Positions 18,886 to 30,691 of a stretch of 64,000 nt of DNA are shown in pieces (the first letter of the stretch is position 1; each line of letters opens with the position of its first letter). Under the pieces are notes generated by a model. The model was not told the DNA's origin and made no database searches. It was given only the letters and a program-made list of their open reading frames with translations. The position numbers were made by a program, and so were the translations under genes. The stretch is from Oikopleura dioica (lineage: Eukaryota > Chordata > Appendicularia > Copelata > Oikopleuridae). The stretch spans positions 10,416,501 to 10,480,500 of the forward strand of contig OU015569.1 of the NCBI GenBank assembly GCA_907165135.1. Direction: 5' to 3'.

Positions 18886-19203
18886 AATGTCAAAAATCCG
18901 ATATTTAAAATGTGCGAGGCTCGCACGAGAGCCCAATCACTGACATTTTCCGCATTTAAAACCCGCATCTTTTTCGCGCCAGGATTTAGATGCATATTTA
19001 CAGAGTTACTTTCATCCTCATCCTACCTGTCAGGCGTGAAAATTTAACCAAACTAGGAAAATTAACTCCATATGATGACAAACTGCCTTTTCCCATCTCT
19101 TCAATTCATTCAGCTCCGGTTTTATATAACGACTATTTGAAACTGTCGATGCTACCAAAAATATCCGAAAAACATCTTTATTATATTTTGTTCAAATTTC
19201 AGC
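18886..19203. other. Spacer after PRMT1
   Basis: About 320 nt with no recognisable gene. It ends AAATTTCAGC just ahead of the next ATG, an acceptor-like sequence. Confidence 0.35.
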
Positions 19204-19482
19204 ATGCCACCTCGAGCAGACGATCATCATAATCGTCGTGATCTGATTCCAAATCACATTCTGCGTGAAGCCAGAAGAAATCGTCGGGTAAACGCACAAC
19301 TGAACCGAATCTTCTTCGCCCTTGATTTCACACGACGCTTTCTCGAATCACGACGAACTCCAGAAGAAAACAGAGACAATCCAATAACTCCTCGCCATGT
19401 CTACCGTTTCTTGATAAACGCGGCTCGACATTTTCGACGAATGAACGGAACATGCACAAGACTTCGAATGAGAGGACGATAA
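19204..19482 (+). CDS. Small Arg/His/Asn-rich basic protein, function unknown
   Basis: A single uninterrupted frame of 92 codons starts one base behind TTTCAG. The product is strikingly basic (MPPRADDHHNRRDLIPNHIL, then many Arg/Asn/His residues, ending TRLRMRGR). A central stretch, QLNRIFFALDFTRRFLESRR, could be an amphipathic helix, and PRHVYRFLINAARHFRRMNG a second. There is no signal peptide, cysteine pattern or known motif. It lies between PRMT1 and TTC1 in the same orientation. It could be a nucleic-acid-binding peptide, but that is only a guess from composition. Confidence 0.5.
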   Translation: MPPRADDHHNRRDLIPNHILREARRNRRVNAQLNRIFFALDFTRRFLESRRTPEENRDNPITPRHVYRFLINAARHFRRMNGTCTRLRMRGR

Positions 19483-19858
19483 TTCTGTAATTTACTGTCA
19501 AGCGGTACAATGTGTAAAAAGGAGCCCATGCGTGTATCAAATAAGATGATCCAGTAAACACGATATCAAGAATTGCTGTTGAAGAGTTAATCTTAAAACT
19601 GCCAGCGATCAAATAAAAAATAACAAACTGCCTTGCCTCGAGTCTTATTATTTTGAAAAATAATAAACGCAGATAGGGCAAAAAATGTACCTTTGTCTTA
19701 CGTCTTTGTAAATTTGATAGAAATGCTCTTGAATTAATACATATTGAGGCTGTACTTATCTCCAGTGGTCGTCTTATAATTTGAATTGAGGAATTGCAAA
19801 AAAAATAGATTTTCATACACTTGGTTTGTTTCTATCAAGGTAATTCGACAAATTTAAG
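19483..19858. other. Spacer upstream of TTC1
   Basis: About 375 nt, AT-rich, with no plus-strand gene. It ends AATTTAAG directly against the TTC1 ATG. Confidence 0.35.
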
Positions 19859-20827
19859 ATGTCGGAAACAGAAGCTGATGAATTTTTCGACGCAGTAGAA
19901 ACCCTTGATCCCGATGATCAGTCCAATGAGCCGGTGAAAAAAGGGTCTTCTCCAACTCCCGCTAGTCCAGCACAACAGGCATCGTCCCCAGTTGATCCTC
20001 CTCCTGTTGAGGAAAGATGGAGTATCATGATGGTACGAGTGTTCATGTTCCAGTCGTTGCATAGTCGTTTTAGAAAAATCTTGTGCAAGCTGTGAAGAAT
20101 GCCGATGACAGAAAAAGAGAGGGCAATCAATCTTTCAAAGAAGGGCGGTTTCCTGATGCAGAATCAGTTTTGGGAGGGCTCTATTTCAAGACACCTTTAG
20201 ATTTTTAATGGAACTGAAGATCAAGCCTAAATGAGATTATCTCGCAGCGCTGAAGTGTCTTCCTTCCAAAGAACTATGGTAGGACTTCAAAAATTTTCGA
20301 CTATTAATTTGATAAGCGAGGAGTACCGAAAACATCAAACTGAAAAAGGGGAAAGCTCGTTCGAAGAACCAGCCGCTGATGAACGTGCAGTCCTCTACGG
20401 AAATCTCTCCGCAGCGCTAAAAAAGCTTGATAGAATTGAAGATGCTATAAAAGCTGCTGCAGAGTCGCTACAGCTCAAAAGTGACTACCTCAAAGTCAGA
20501 ATACGCCGTGCCGAGGTTTCTTGTTCTTTCATTTTGCTCATACTGATGCTAATGTTCTAGCTTTACGAAGAAAATGACCAACCACATGAATCGCTCGAGG
20601 ATTGGAAAGTCGTCGCCGAGCAAGATCCGGCCAACAATGATGCAAAAAGAGCACTGAGGAGGTTGCCGCCCAAAGTCGAAATCAAGAACGAACAAATGAA
20701 GAAAGAAATGATGGATGGACTGAAAAAACTTGGAAATATGTGTCTTAGACCGTTCGGCCTTTCTACTGAAAACTTCAAATTTGAGGACAATGGCCAGGGC
20801 GGCTATAACATGCAATTTCAGCAATAA
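19859..20827 (+). CDS. TTC1: Tetratricopeptide repeat protein 1
   Basis: Five exons: 19859-20032, 20074-20173, 20248-20278, 20317-20515 and 20561-20827. TTC1 is a small cytosolic TPR adaptor reported to bind Hsp70/Hsp90 and Ras-type partners. An acidic N-terminus (SETEADEFFDAVETLDPDD) precedes TPR helices (DRKREGNQSFKEGRFPDAES, then AVLYGNLSAALKKLDRIEDA and YLKVRIRRAELYEENDQP). The family-specific C-terminus has KKLGNMCLRPFGLSTENFKF. The intron after exon 2 fits only if it starts with GA instead of GT, which restores SVLALKCLPSKEL at the first TPR turn. It is the first cistron of an operon-like run of three. Confidence 0.88.
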
Positions 20828-20883
20828 ACTCTTTTCTTCACCTATGCCTAAATGAACTTTGTATTAGAAGGCGTACACTTAGA
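20828..20883 (+). promoter_or_regulatory. 56-nt intercistronic spacer with acceptor
   Basis: Very short spacer between the TTC1 stop and the next ATG, ending CACTTAGA-ATG. It is consistent with an operon resolved by trans-splicing. Confidence 0.5.
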
Positions 20884-21871
20884 ATGATATCCCGCGTAAC
20901 TGTGCGCTATTTCAAGCCTAACGCTCCTCGGATAAAGATTCCTACGACGAATTTAATCGAAACGGCACCAAAAACAGATAAAGGACGCTTCTGGCGACAG
21001 GGAAAGGCACTAGTGAAAGTAAGTCCGGAACGCTGTCAATAATAATTTAAAGTTGAAGCGTAGAGACATGGGACGTCCTTCATTATGCTGCGGCTCGTTG
21101 TCAACATTTCTTGCTTTTCGGTGCTAACCAAGGCATATTTGGACTGGATTCCTTCAGGTAGTAGAGATTCCAGTTGGATTTTTTTAAATCTATTTTCATA
21201 AGGCCATATCTACGATCTCGTGGAGCTAATAAAGAAGGTTGCGGACGAAGGCTACATCCAGAGTCTATTAGAAGGCGAATACGACTTCGGAAACGGTGTC
21301 ACAGTCAGTGGCGAGGTTGGTGCGCGATTTGCCCTCTCACAAATCATCTTTCTTCTTATCTGTAAGTCCTTTCAGTGAAATATAGGTTTTTATGTTTAGT
21401 TATTCCGAGAAATGCACTTGCCGTATGGATGATGTACAATATCGCCAACAGTCCTAGTTATAATGCTGCCAGATTTCGCCGGACAAGTATTGCATACGGA
21501 ATTTTTGCGTTCATTGGTGCATTTTTGACGATCCAAACCGTCCTTCTCAAGCACACTTCAATGGCTGACTTTGCAGCAAAGGAAATGGGGCTAAAATTCA
21601 CAAGACCATATTTACGATCTCGTTTATGAAAGTCGGTTCACTTGTCGACCGAATGGTGAAATCATATCAAAGTTTCAATTAATCCCAATCGAAGAAGTGG
21701 ATAGATGATACGCATCAAAAATTTACTGAAGAAGGGAGATCAAAGGAAGACATCGATAAAGCCATGCTGCCTCTGATAGAAAACTACATCTATCTAAAAT
21801 ATCTGAAGAAACTAACTGTTGATGATTTACGTTCATACTACGAATCGAAGTGGATTGAAAAAAGCGAATAA
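20884..21871 (+). CDS. Probable mitochondrial membrane protein, FAM210 (DUF1279)-like
   Basis: Exons 20884-21018, 21064-21157, 21203-21361 and 21400-about 21629 join in frame, with a likely final exon about 21690-21871. The basic, acid-free N-terminus (MISRVTVRYFKPNAPRIKIP) looks like a mitochondrial presequence. RHGTSFIMLRLVVNISCFSV is a first membrane segment, and FIPRNALAVWMMYNIA and SIAYGIFAFIGAFLTIQTVL are later ones. The order (YG/HG-T motif, helix, linker, FxPxR-like second helix) resembles FAM210A/B, but similarity is low. The splice into the last exon, which encodes KWIDDTHQKFTEE and ends ESKWIEKSE, could not be resolved with GT-AG sites. The segment CCATATxTACGATCTCG occurs twice (21204-21220 and 21606-21622). 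Confidence 0.45.
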
Positions 21872-21931
21872 AGAAGTTCAAATATATTTTTTACCATTGA
21901 GTTTTATTAAAATCAATGTTCCTCGGTTTAG
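21872..21931 (+). promoter_or_regulatory. 60-nt intercistronic spacer with acceptor abutting the ATG
   Basis: The spacer ends CCTCGGTTTAG directly followed by the ATG of the tudor gene. This is the clearest operon-type junction of the window. Confidence 0.55.
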
Positions 21932-24900
21932 ATGGTCAAAGTCGTTCGCACAAGACCTTGTCGTCGAGAACCGGCACCTGGGGACTCGCTGTCGGTTTTT
22001 TTCACGGCATGCAGCGTGTTTGATGGTTCACTATCGCTCTGGGGCCAAATGATCGAGCTCGACGATCCGTATAATGAGTTCAAGGCAAAGATCGAAGATG
22101 TCGCTCAATCAGCCTCGGAGACATCAAAAAAAGGCAAAAAAGGATCCCTTAGCGTGAAGTGTATGTAACAGTAGTTAAATGAATTTAAATTCAGAGTTCA
22201 ACGATGGAGACGGATGTTTACTGAAGTACAGCTGCGATCAGACGTGGTACAGGGGGAGAGTAATGAACAAAATCTTCGAACGAAAAGCTTCTTACAGAGT
22301 TCACCTTATTGATTACGGAAATGTAGAAATCGTCGACCAGAACTCGATAAAAGCCATTCCAAATGAAATCAGGTACTGATCTTTGAATTACGCCGAAATA
22401 AAATTTCGTATAAAGTGAAGATGCTTATCCGGCACATGCTTGTAAGTTTTTCCTTTCTGGAATTCATCCAACTCGCAATTGCTGGAGCATAGAAGCCATG
22501 CACGCAGCGGAAAAGTTTTCCGTTTATCGCTCCTTTACTGTGAACGTCATCTCCGTGTCCAAAGACCGCGTTTATCACATTCACTCGCCGGAGATCAACG
22601 CGCACCTCCAATCGTAAGTTCTTTCCACTTTCACCGGTCCTTCTATCCCTCTATTTTAGGATTGACCTTGGCCGGAGTGTGACACGCTCCGAAATCACCG
22701 GTTTCATCAGCCACCTTCCCCTCGACGACCCTCTTAGTTTTTACCTTCAGCCAAATGAACACCCTTCTGGGGAATCGCTCCAATCGCTTTCTGCTGCTAT
22801 CAATAATGTTTATAGTACTACCACTGCACCCGAAAAACTAGCCAGAGAATTCTGCGTTCCAAACACCTACTGCATCGCACTTTTTGCCAAAGAGTAAGTT
22901 GAAATGAAAGGGCTAGCCATTAAGAAACGAGATTTTTCGTCATTCTTTTCTGTTAAAATTTTCTACGAAAAATCTCGATTCTTCATATCTGCTTTCTTGA
23001 ATTGATTCTGTAAACGACTAATTTCAAATTTCTAGTCGATTTGCTCGAGCACGAGTTCTGTCGGTGGATCAAACCACTGACATGGTTAGGATATTATTTA
23101 TTGACTATGGAAACTCAACAACAGTTCTACGCAACAGCCTCTGCACAATTCAAACACAGGTGGGTTTAGCTGATTGTGACCCAGAATAAACTAGGTTTTT
23201 AGTTCGTCGATTTAGCACCCTTCGCCGTGAAATGCCGCATTTTCAACTGTTCGCTAACATCGTCCCGCTCTTCAGTAGATGTGTACCAGCACGTCAAGGA
23301 GATGATCGGTTACGAATCGCCACATCCGAAGCAAGTTCACTGCACGGTCGTTGGCCCATCCTATCTAACCAACGACGACTTTTTAATTCGCTGCGTAGTG
23401 CTGCAGAGCCACGAGCTATCCTCCGGCATCCGTCTTGAAACACGTCCCCTGGCGAAAGGCTGGTTGGTGCGCGCCCAGGGCGATGCTACGACGCGTCCAA
23501 GAGCGAAAAGTCCCTTCGCCAAGCGACTCAAGTACCTGACCAAGATCAACGAGCGTGAAGTAGAAAGCCAACAATACATCAAGTCCGAAACCATCCCATG
23601 TCAGATAACTGCCATTGAGGAATCATACTTATGGGTGGTCCAAGCTGAAACTGTAGCCGCACGCGATGAAATGACGAAAGCGCTGAATGATTTCGTCGAT
23701 GAAGGAGAGAGCACATCGAAGTGTTTCCCTCGAATCCCGGCATTCAAAACGGTCGTGTCTGCATCGGCAAATGGTCGGTCGACAACAAATACTATCGGCT
23801 ACGCTTTGACCAAGAGAACGAATGCTTCCGCTTTCTCGATTATGGCAATGCTGCCATTTTGTACAACGACAAAGACACGCACGGCGGCTGTGTAGAAGAA
23901 CTATGCCGCCTTCCTGACGATTTCCGAGCCGCTCCTTTCGCCATTTGCACGATTCCATGTGGGTCACCGACGCAAGAGTTCCTCACTGATTTAATGAAGA
24001 ACGAGGAGCTATTCGACGTCACCTTTAGACGACTCAAGCCACCTGGAAACGGGCAAATGGGATGGCTGATTGACATTCCGATTTGGAACCAATCGAACCA
24101 GAAGTTGACCGATGATCACGTCAAATTCGTTAACAACCGCTTCTCCGTCAATACCACTATGGCCGGTGTGATACGGCATATAGGAATGGATAAAATAATA
24201 CAATAATGAAAAGCTAATATTATCATAATCTGGTTTAATCTCTGATCTTAGTAATTGAATCTGTAATTATCTAATTGAAAAGACAGCGAGCAAATGACAG
24301 TATATCTGACGTTCCAAGAAGATGATTTCAAAAAAGAAGAAGTCCAGGAAACAATTTTGAGAATATCTGAAGAAGGGCAGCTCCTTTCCCTGGTAGAAGA
24401 GCCTGTTGAACTGGGCCAGATTGTGCTTGCTATTTACCCTGCCGACTCAGAGCTGTATCGGGCGCGCATCAAGAGCTTCGAAGAGTACACAGGCCTTATC
24501 GAAGTTCAATTTATCGATTTTGGTGATCGGGCGTTTGTTTGCATTACAGACCTGTATTTCTATGACTGCGAGCGATTCATGAATGAACGGCCGCTCGCTT
24601 ATCAAGTACATGTTAACGGGCTCCAAGCTAAATCTCTAAAAACGAATGCATGTAAGTTCGAATCGCTCTTCTCTTTCATGTTGCTAAAGGAATCCAATTA
24701 ACTTAATGGTAGCAAGCTTTTTTAATGGTTTTGTGATACGCTCTGTTAGATACGTCTATTTTAGCCGCGTTGTATGAATACTTTGCCGCCGCTTTTACTG
24801 GAGTGCATATCAGTGCTAATATCACGGAGATAGATAAGCATGGGGAGATCTGGGTTGACCTTGCTCATCCGAACTCGCCGTTTGATCTGCTTTACGAGCT

Positions 24901-25294
24901 GTTCAATGGTTACAAAGCGGTCCAGGTACATAAAAAAAGGTTTTTCTGCAAAAGTTAACATAGTAACTCCCTTATTTTTTCACCAGAGAAACTTTTTTCA
25001 GAGCGCTAAAGGGTATCGCTAAGTCACATTTTGCAGAAAAGTCAAATGAAAAAGGGCCTTCGCTACATCTTATAGCGTCTGATAATTGTTTAGATGCTCC
25101 CTCCTCAAACCGTCTCCTACTGTTTGACCGACGTTCCATTCGAAACCGACTCCCCCAGAGCGAGTATTTCAAACTTCACCGCTTCACCAGAAGTAAACAA
25201 CAATAACCAAGGAATCTATCTAACCCAAGGTCCGGGTGAAAAGGCTTCCTCGAAGGAGGATAGCGGCACGTCGCTTACGACATTCCATATATAA
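21932..25294 (+). CDS. Multi-tudor-domain protein, probably a germline/piRNA-type TDRD
   Basis: At least four tudor domains are visible: GDGCLLKYSCDQTWYRGRV with HLIDYGN (about 22205-22370), CIALFAKDRFARARVL with LFIDYGN (about 22860-23150), NGRVCIGKWSVDNKYYRLRF with FLDYGN (about 23750-23870), and LGQIVLAIYPADSELYRARI with FIDFGD (about 24410-24540). Conserved F/W/Y and D-Y-G-N residues suggest that the dimethylarginine-binding cages are mostly intact. SN-like elements between the domains (for example SEDAYPAHACKFFLSGIHP) fit extended tudor units. Family members dock PIWI proteins through symmetrically dimethylated arginines in germ granules. The last exon starts at 25094 and is Ser/Asn-rich. 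The frame breaks at about 23703-23711 by two nucleotides in a GA run. Which TDRD it is cannot be told. Confidence 0.8.
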
Positions 25295-26255
25295 TTGAAA
25301 AACATTTCCATTCAAACATGAGAGAGGTAGAAGCGTCGGTCCTGGCATCATCCGCCGCTAGATCAGATCAATAAAATCTGTAAATCATAAAATCTTCAAA
25401 ATCAAGATATTTCTTTCACCCGAATCCAAGCTGAAGATGGCTGTTATTACCCAGTTCTGTGCGAAGGCGCCGAAAGTGAACATGCACTTACATCGCCCTC
25501 GTTGCCCGAATCTTGCTGATTATGATTATCAATCATCCTCTCCATTACGCCTCAAGCTGTTCTCACTCACTCATCGAAATAACCTTAACTTCGAGCCCCA
25601 AGTTCAAAAAAACTAGTTATAAAATTAGTTAAAAGCTCAACAACTTTAGTGTCTTATTCTTCGCCTAGACTGACTGTTATTGTTTTTTTTTGTAATTTAT
25701 TATACATAATTTATTATTTATTGTTCGGAGATCGGACCACATTTTTTTTCATTGTGATCAAAACTGACTAAAGACAGTAAAGAATAGACATTAAGAGCTG
25801 GAGTTTTCTTGAAACTTTTCTGTTAAATTCAGCATAATAACTTCCTTTTTGTTGGACTAAATAAAATAATGGTGTAGCTATATTAGATTTTAAAGAAAAG
25901 TATGAAGATAAATTTCGATTCATCATGTCTTACCCCAATCATGCAACGTACTACATAGTATCTACATAGGTATATTTATATATACATATTTATCAAAGTA
26001 AGAGTGACTAGTAGTGACAAGTATTGGGTTATTGTAATTTTGCCCTACTCGTTCAAAGAGTGAACTCATCTGTACCTTTCTTTTTTACTATTTTTATGAT
26101 TTCTCATGCAAAGTTTCAAAAAAGTAACTGCAAAAAACCTAAAAGTCAAAGTATAATACTATTCAAAAGTTTTGATACTAAAACGAAATACTATTTAATA
26201 TAATTTTATTGCTAAACGGATAAATCATTCCTTTTCTAATGCTTGATTCTTTTAG
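25295..26255. other. Intergenic interval upstream of RERE
   Basis: About 960 nt, AT-rich, with a TATA/TGTA microsatellite-like stretch near 25960-25995. It ends GATTCTTTTAG directly against the RERE ATG, an acceptor-like sequence. No gene is seen. Confidence 0.4.
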
Positions 26256-29200
26256 ATGAGCGAGTCGGAAAGGCGGCCCGAGCGGTCAGCCAGGGATCCG
26301 AAGAAGCGACTGGGGCGATCCGAGCTGGGCAGAGGCTCAGACTCTGATACTGAGTCGATACGTTCTTCTAGGAGGAGCAATCGGCCAGCGGCGACGAACG
26401 GAAGTGACGAGCCGCGCTCTAGAATAGACCGAAACGAACAAGGCGAGATTGTCGAGTATAGACACGACGATGGCCAGTCTTATAAAGGTGAAACCCTTTA
26501 GCTTTTGCCTAATTCAAATCCATATTCAGTTGGCGATGCTGCCTACATCACGACGCAGCGATCCGACGTGCCGTACGTAATTTCCAAAATTTCGGAAATA
26601 AAAGTGACAAAATCGGGCAAGCCAGAATTTGTATGCCGCCCATTCCACCGTCCCGACGACCTGCCTGATCAAATTTATCAAAAGCTGACGCTAGACCGGG
26701 AGAAAGAGTTCAGCGAGGACTCCAAAATGATGGAGAAGATCAAAGAGAATACCTTTTCGAAACGCGAATTGTTCATTTGCGATGCAGAAGATGTCCAACG
26801 AGATCACATTCAAAGGACGCAGATTAGAGGCTTGTGCACGATTCATTATCATAAATCGCTCGACGAAGTGGTGGACAAGTATACCGTGGAAGACGATTCC
26901 TTCTTTTGCATTTTGGGATACAATCCTCAGAAGCGTGTCATTGCATGTCTCGACAAGGGTATTAAATTTTAACATGCGTTTCCGACTCTTAATAAATCTT
27001 GATAGAATTCGAACGAGTGAAGCAAATGCACCAGTGGACCGCTGCCGAGCGAGGAATGTTCAACGCAGCGGAAAATAATATGATTCCAGAGGCGGTACCT
27101 TATGTACCTCAGCCCGGAGAGGATTCTGAAGACGAGACCGCATTTGAAACGCTTACTTGGCGACCAAACGTCGCCGATTCTGACCTCGTGATGTACCTCC
27201 GCGCTGCGAGAAGCATGGCTGCTTTTGCTGGTTAATAATCTTTTCTTCTTACTCAAACGACTGTTGAATGTTTAGGAATGTGCGATGGAGGGGCTTCAGA
27301 CGCGTGTAATACAGCCACGCGCGATGCTACTACTCTAAATGCGATAGACGTTCTGCAGAAGTGCAATGGAAAAGGAAAGGCCTTTCAAATCAATTAGATT
27401 TTTTCATGCTATAAACAGCCAAGAGATGTTTGAAAAGCCTTGCTCCAAGTTGACTTAGCTCTGGAAAAACTGTGCCAGAATCCAATGCCTTCAATTCCGC
27501 AACGCATGTGGACGGATGAAGACATCCGCGCGTTCATCAAAGGATTAAGCACCTACGGAAAGGACTTTTTCTACATTTCAAAAGGTAAGGGTGTCAATCT
27601 CGAGCACACGGAGCCAATCAACACTCACATCACTAGAATACCTCCCGCGAAAAGACACTGCGGAATTGATAGAATTTTATTACCTGTGGAAGAAAACGTC
27701 TGAAGGACTCTCTGTCCGCAACAAATATCGCCGCGCGCCAAAGGTGAGCCCAGTCTTATTTGTCTCTTTCCCGCTTCATGTAGTAGATTATCAAGTGTCA
27801 TTCCCTTACGTCACGCCCTTTACTATGAACTAGTACTATGACTAATTAACCATCTCTTTTTCGTAGAAGAGCATGTACAATATGAAGTCTCAGTATCCAC
27901 GAGAACGGCCGGTTGCCAACTCTTCTGAGTTCTCTGACGATGACAACAATTCGATTGATTCTCAAATCGACGAAGATAGCCATATTTGCCGAAACTGCTA
28001 CACGGTCAAGAGCAGGTACAGTTAGCATTCACTTTTATACAATAAAAATAATTCTCCCTGAAGATAACAAAGACTCAAAATTCTAAAATGACTTTTCAGT
28101 GACTGGCACCATGGCGGAAAAGAAAATTATATGTTATGTAATGCGTGTAGAATTCACTACAAAAAATATGGAACTCCAAAAGTATGCGTCGATCGGCCGG
28201 AAACGCCCCAACTGCTACGAAAATTGAGACAGCAAGACCATACTCCCGTAGAGCAGGTAAAATATCACGCTTGAATAGTTTATATATCTTTTTCTACGTA
28301 TCACGAGGAATGCTCATTAAAACGATAAATCAATTAAGAACGAAGTAGACTATAGCATCGCTGCTGACGAATCGTCACAGCCACTTCCTGAGCCAACGCC
28401 GCAAACAGCACCAAAGCTGGAGCCACAAGTCAAAAAAGAAATAAAGAGCGAGCCGGGTGATGATTCGGGTCAGAAACGTAAACTTTCTGTTCCTTCTGAA
28501 GAGCTAGACACTAAGAAACAAAAACAAGAGGCCAAACCAGAGGCGCCTACCAAAGAAGAACCTAAGGTACCTCCTGTAGCCATTATGCAGATAGATCATT
28601 ATTTTCCTCTCTTTCAGCCGGCTGTAAAGCAAGAAGTGGTAAGCAACATTGCTCCTGAATCGAAACCAAAAGTCACAACATACGCAACGAACACACCATT
28701 TCTACCAGTATCAAAGTCTCCAACCGTTCCTCCTTCATCTGGTAATCAAAGTCTTTAGAAGCATTCAAAACTCAATCGCATTCTAGTAGCTTCCAACACG
28801 CCACTCATAAATCTACCATCGCATCCAGAGAAAACGCTTATTCCTCCTCAACCTGGAGAAACAATTACATATGCAGGCAGCTCGCCTCGGCAGCCAGCAG
28901 CTCCTCGGCCAATGTATTATATTCATCTGAATTATCATTTTAAATTATTTTTCAGCACTTCTCAGAAGCAAGAAACTGCACCAAAGCCAGTTTCGATTCC
29001 TGTTCCCCAAAACTCGACCCCAATCGTTATTCCTTCCGATCCAGTGACTCCAACGCCGGCAAAGCCAGTTCTCGGTCAACCAAGAGCCGGTGTCGAACAA
29101 GGCCCCAGGCCGGACCCTGACGAAGACCATCCCTGTGGTCCGTTTTCTGCCCAGGAAGACAACGCTCGCACGTATCGAACGATCGAAAAAATTCAGTTCA

Positions 29201-30691
29201 AGAAAGCTTTTTTTGGTAAATCTCTCTGCCAAGATCCATTTTTATATTTTCTAGTCCGCAATTGGGAATACTCGGATGGGAACAGTTGCGCTAGAACAGA
29301 TTTATTCTACTGCGACGAGCCTGAATCCTCTGGGACGACAATTTCCCGACGGAATCCTACAGCTGCTACGCACTCGCCCGCTCGTCCTGCTACTGGACGG
29401 TGAGACTTTTCAGAGCTTTCGTCTTTATTAAAACTGTTTTAGCACGCAAGTGGAACGCCCAACCGAACGACCTCAATCGAACGGATCCTCACACGCTCAT
29501 TCACTTTCCGGGCGGGGCGTTTCTCATCGTCCCCCAACATCGACTCCTCACCGCACCCCCGGCACTCCCCAACAACCCCACTACCGCCCGCCGTTACCTC
29601 GCCAGCCGATGTCACCCAACTTTGGCAGTGCTCACGAGCGGAGTCCACTGACGCCCAGCCTCCTTGGCCATCCCGCCGTAAGTGCGGCCAATGCGGGCAT
29701 CCTCTCTGGCGCCCATCACTCACAACTGGCCCAGCTCCACCAGCTCCAAGAGATGCAGAACCAGGTTAACTAGCATCCCCTTTGCAAATGTTATTCTTTA
29801 CCAAGGCTCTTATCGATCAGCAACGACTAGCATTGTCAGCAACCGATCCGAGATTGTTAGCTGACGCGCACAATATCTACGGAGCTCTGAGGCTCCCAGG
29901 AGTTCCTCACGCCGACCTTCTGCGGGATCAACAGCGTCTCCTTTCTGGTCAACCCTTTCCCATACCTGGGCTTCCTCAACATGGCCTCACGCCCTCCGCG
30001 ATCTCCCTGGATCCCCACCTTAGGTATTCAATTTCTCGTGCTTCACTCTCCCAATATTATAAAACACATTAGAAAAAACTAGTTAGGCATCAAACGAAGT
30101 CAAAATTTCATATTTCAGGAGAAGTGTTGGTCAAAGCATGATCGACAGCCGCCTCCTAAACGACGTTTCGAACAACCGGTTGGTTGACTTTACTTTAAAG
30201 GCTTTTCGTTGCGCCTTCGGGTGCTCCTTGAGCTAGATTCTTAGCTTAAGCTTATCTATGACTGAATTAACTGTCATTTTATTTTATTTGAGAGGATGCT
30301 TATTTTAACAAGATAGGCTTGTTCAGTTTCCGTTTCTGAGTAAGCGTATAGTTTCAAATTCGGTGCATGTCTCCTCAGATCTTGAAAATTCAATCTATGA
30401 GTGCATGATTGTCCATTTTTTATGTTTACCGTTCTCCTTACTCAATTTTTAGGCGGTCTGTTGGGCAGACCATGATGGACAGTCGGATTTTGGACCAAAC
30501 CGCTGCTTATCAACTGGCTGAAGCTCAGCAAAGGCTCAGTGCCCAAGGCTTGGCCCAAGCAAGATTAGGAAAAGGTCGAATTCGAATTTAAGAATATGAG
30601 CATATTTGTGAGGAATTCAGAGAATTCAACCCTTGAAACAGGCGACCCACGTTTTGACCCTCGTTTGTATCAGCTGCATCAACCTAAATAA
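26256..30691 (+). CDS. RERE: Atrophin / RERE corepressor (BAH-ELM2-SANT-GATA)
   Basis: Multi-exon gene with the diagnostic order. A Ser/Arg-rich N-terminus is followed by a BAH domain ([20 protein letters not shown] to [13 protein letters not shown], exon from 26530). Next come ELM2 ([20 protein letters not shown] then SMAAFAGMCDGG), SANT ([20 protein letters not shown] and [11 protein letters not shown]) and a GATA-type finger ([20 protein letters not shown], then [12 protein letters not shown]). A long Pro/Ser/Thr-rich region with Gln/Leu-rich C-terminal blocks follows. Atrophins are nuclear corepressors that recruit HDAC1/2 and G9a and work with nuclear receptors. Domain order and sequence are specific; MTA proteins share the modules but not the C-terminus. 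The last exons include a tandem pair encoding SVGQ(S/T)M(I/M)DSR(L/I)L at 30120-30179 and 30453-30574. The final exon ends [11 protein letters not shown]. Confidence 0.92.
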
